From NCBI GenBank assembly GCA_946482375.1, contig CAMLRH010000006.1, positions 1-30,823 of the forward strand: a DNA stretch of 30,823 bases, given 5' to 3'. The notes under the pieces are model-generated. The model was not told where the DNA came from. It ran no database searches and saw nothing but the letters and a program-made list of their open reading frames with translations. The position numbers and the translations under genes were made by a program. This document shows positions 29,778 through 30,823 of this stretch, piece by piece. Source of the DNA: an uncultured Caulobacteraceae bacterium (GTDB taxonomy: Bacteria; Pseudomonadota; Alphaproteobacteria; Caulobacterales; Caulobacteraceae). Within the stretch, counting starts at the first letter, position 1. Every line of letters starts with the position of its first letter.

Positions 29778-30566
29778 ATGCGTAAGACCAATTTCCTTTG
29801 CGCGGCGGCCGTCTGCGGACTGCTCGCCTTCGGTACGCAAGCCCAGGCCGGTGGCCTGCTCGGCGGCTCCGGTAGTCTGACCGGCGCGGTTGGCGGCGCT
29901 CTCGGCGGCGTTGGCAACGTCGGTGGTCTGACCGGCTCGGTCACGGGTAACGGCAGTGCGGCGGGCAACGTCAGCGGCGGCCTGAACCACAACCTCGGCT
30001 CCATCGACTCGATCGACCCCGACCGTGCGGCCCGCAAGGCCAAGCGCGCGGCCAAGAAGGCCCAGGCTGAAGCCGAGGCGCGGGCGCGCCAGGCTCAGAA
30101 CACCGCGGGTTCGCTCACCAACTCGCTGACGGGCGCCGTGAACGGCTCGGCCAACGGTTCGGGCAACCTCGCCGGTTCCCTGACCCGCGACGGCCTTTCG
30201 GCCTCGGGTACGGGCAATGGCTCGGCCTCCGGCAACGGCGACCTGCTGGGTTCGCTCACCGGTTCGGCCATGGGCTCGGGCTCCGCTTCGGGTTCGGCCA
30301 GCGCCGACCGCAACGGCGCCAACGCCAGCGCTTCGGCCAACGGTTCGGGCTCCGGTTCGGCCGCCGTCGCGCCGGACACCGGCTACCTGATCGACCAGGC
30401 CTACGAAACCGCCGGCACGGCCAAGGCCAAGGCGCGGGCGGCCAAGCGCAAGGCTACGCAAACGGCTCGCAGCGCGGTCGACACGGCCCGCGACATGAAG
30501 CCGGACGCGAGCGTCAGCGCCAACGGCTCCGCGAACGCCTCCGGTTCGGGGACCGTCAGCTACTGA
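29778..30566 (+). CDS. Secreted Gly/Ser/Asn/Ala-rich low-complexity protein
   Basis: The 262-residue protein has a clear signal peptide (cleavage after AQA, residue 24) and AAGGGAG 7 bases before ATG 29778. The mature part alternates Gly/Ser/Asn/Ala repeats (NGSANGSGN, SASGSASA, GSLTGS) with two charged Lys/Ala/Arg-rich segments likely to be helical (about residues 75-105 and 208-240). No enzyme motif is present. The repeats suggest an extracellular, surface or envelope structural protein; I do not recognise the family. The preceding 97 bases contain a CCGGC…GCCGG hairpin (29692-29710 region) without a T run. Confidence 0.75.
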   Translation: MRKTNFLCAAAVCGLLAFGTQAQAGGLLGGSGSLTGAVGGALGGVGNVGGLTGSVTGNGSAAGNVSGGLNHNLGSIDSIDPDRAARKAKRAAKKAQAEAEARARQAQNTAGSLTNSLTGAVNGSANGSGNLAGSLTRDGLSASGTGNGSASGNGDLLGSLTGSAMGSGSASGSASADRNGANASASANGSGSGSAAVAPDTGYLIDQAYETAGTAKAKARAAKRKATQTARSAVDTARDMKPDASVSANGSANASGSGTVSY

Positions 30567-30573
30567 CGCCCCT

Positions 30574-30620
30574 GAAGCGGCGCGGCGCCGCCCCTGCACC
30601 CCCTGACGCCGCGCCGCTTC
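30574..30620 (+). terminator. Long hairpin after the low-complexity gene, possible terminator
   Basis: GAAGCGGCGCGGC (30574-30586) pairs perfectly with GCCGCGCCGCTTC (30608-30620) over 13 bases around a 21-base loop. There is no T run after it, so it is either a weak or factor-assisted terminator or an mRNA 3' end stabiliser. Confidence 0.5.
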
Positions 30621-30660
30621 TCGACTTGCCAGCGGTCTCACTTCCCGAAATGGTCGGGCG

Positions 30661-30823
30661 GTGAGGCCGCTTCTTTCCATTCAATACCTGCGCGCGTTCG
30701 CTGCCCTGGCGGTGGTGGCCTACCACGCCTGCCAGTGGTCCAAGATCCCCTTTGACATTGGCTCGGCGGGCGTCGACGTCTTCTTCGTCATCTCCGGCTT
30801 CATCATGTGGCGGACGACGTCGG
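30661..30823 (+). CDS. Membrane acyltransferase (acyltransferase-3/OafA family), 5' part
   Basis: From GTG 30661 the frame stays open to the window end. It begins RPLLSIQYLRAFAALAVV, followed by AYHA and GVDVFFVISGFIMW. These are the first two signature segments of acyltransferase-3 proteins (LRAxAxxxVxxxH and GVDxFFVxSGF), multi-pass inner-membrane enzymes that O-acetylate sugars or lipids. An ATG at 30650 is out of frame and stops at once. The gene is cut by the window end after 54 codons. Confidence 0.88.
   Translation, partial: MRPLLSIQYLRAFAALAVVAYHACQWSKIPFDIGSAGVDVFFVISGFIMWRTTS

Noticed and set aside
1..30823. CRISPR array, insertion sequence or phage genes
   Set aside because: No regularly spaced direct repeats, transposase, integrase or phage structural motifs were seen on either strand.

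Overview
The window is GC-rich, densely coded and looks like a Caulobacterales alphaproteobacterial chromosome (Caulobacter/Phenylobacterium/Brevundimonas type). Support comes from the infA–maf–RNase E/G–yacG–tRNA-Phe order, a tRNA-His with the alphaproteobacterial U72/A73 acceptor end, a MucR/Ros regulator, large STN-domain TonB-dependent receptors, and a 30-bp dispersed palindromic repeat. The genus assignment is an inference from gene content. I see no insertion sequence, integrase, CRISPR array or rRNA.

Layout. 1-2754: a tightly overlapping housekeeping run (3' end of infA, a short-chain dehydrogenase, maf, a short RNase E/G, yacG), then tRNA-Phe. 2894-5471: an exbB-exbD-tonB energy-transduction operon behind a 446-bp gap, closed by a strong terminator. 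5476-6345 (minus): an epoxide-hydrolase-like alpha/beta hydrolase. 6451-6527: tRNA-His. 6536-25010: three tandem, paralogous cell-surface-signalling cassettes, each with a FecI-type ECF sigma factor, a FecR-type anti-sigma/signal transducer and a TonB-dependent receptor carrying an STN signalling domain. A type I Baeyer-Villiger monooxygenase on the minus strand sits between cassettes 1 and 2. 25031-30823: a MucR-type regulator with two AT-hooks, a 58-residue conserved-looking small protein, a thioredoxin-reductase-like flavoprotein, a second kind of ECF sigma/anti-sigma pair divergent from an exported S8 peptidase, a secreted Gly/Ser/Asn/Ala-rich protein, and the start of a membrane acyltransferase.

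How the parts work together (family knowledge plus inference). ExbB/ExbD/TonB would power the three receptors. Each receptor's N-terminal STN domain would signal through its FecR to its FecI-type sigma. The non-coding DNA supports this. A matching promoter element, GTGGGG or GTAGGG, then exactly 18 bases, then a -10 beginning TG or TC, occurs once before each sigma gene and once before each receptor gene. Flanking bases match within a cassette and differ between cassettes. This predicts three separately addressed, autoregulated circuits. The receptor leaders also share a hairpin whose 3' arm (GCTCCC) can pair instead with the Shine-Dalgarno (GGGAG), and all three receptor genes end in the same small bulged stem-loop just before the terminator.

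The most unusual object is the third receptor (20518-24933, 1471 residues). After a complete TonB-dependent receptor it continues in frame for about 348 residues with the look of a second outer-membrane beta-barrel of the Legionella MOMP/Lpg1974 type, which would make a two-barrel polypeptide. The imported substrates are unknown; nothing in the sequence shows that they are iron chelates.
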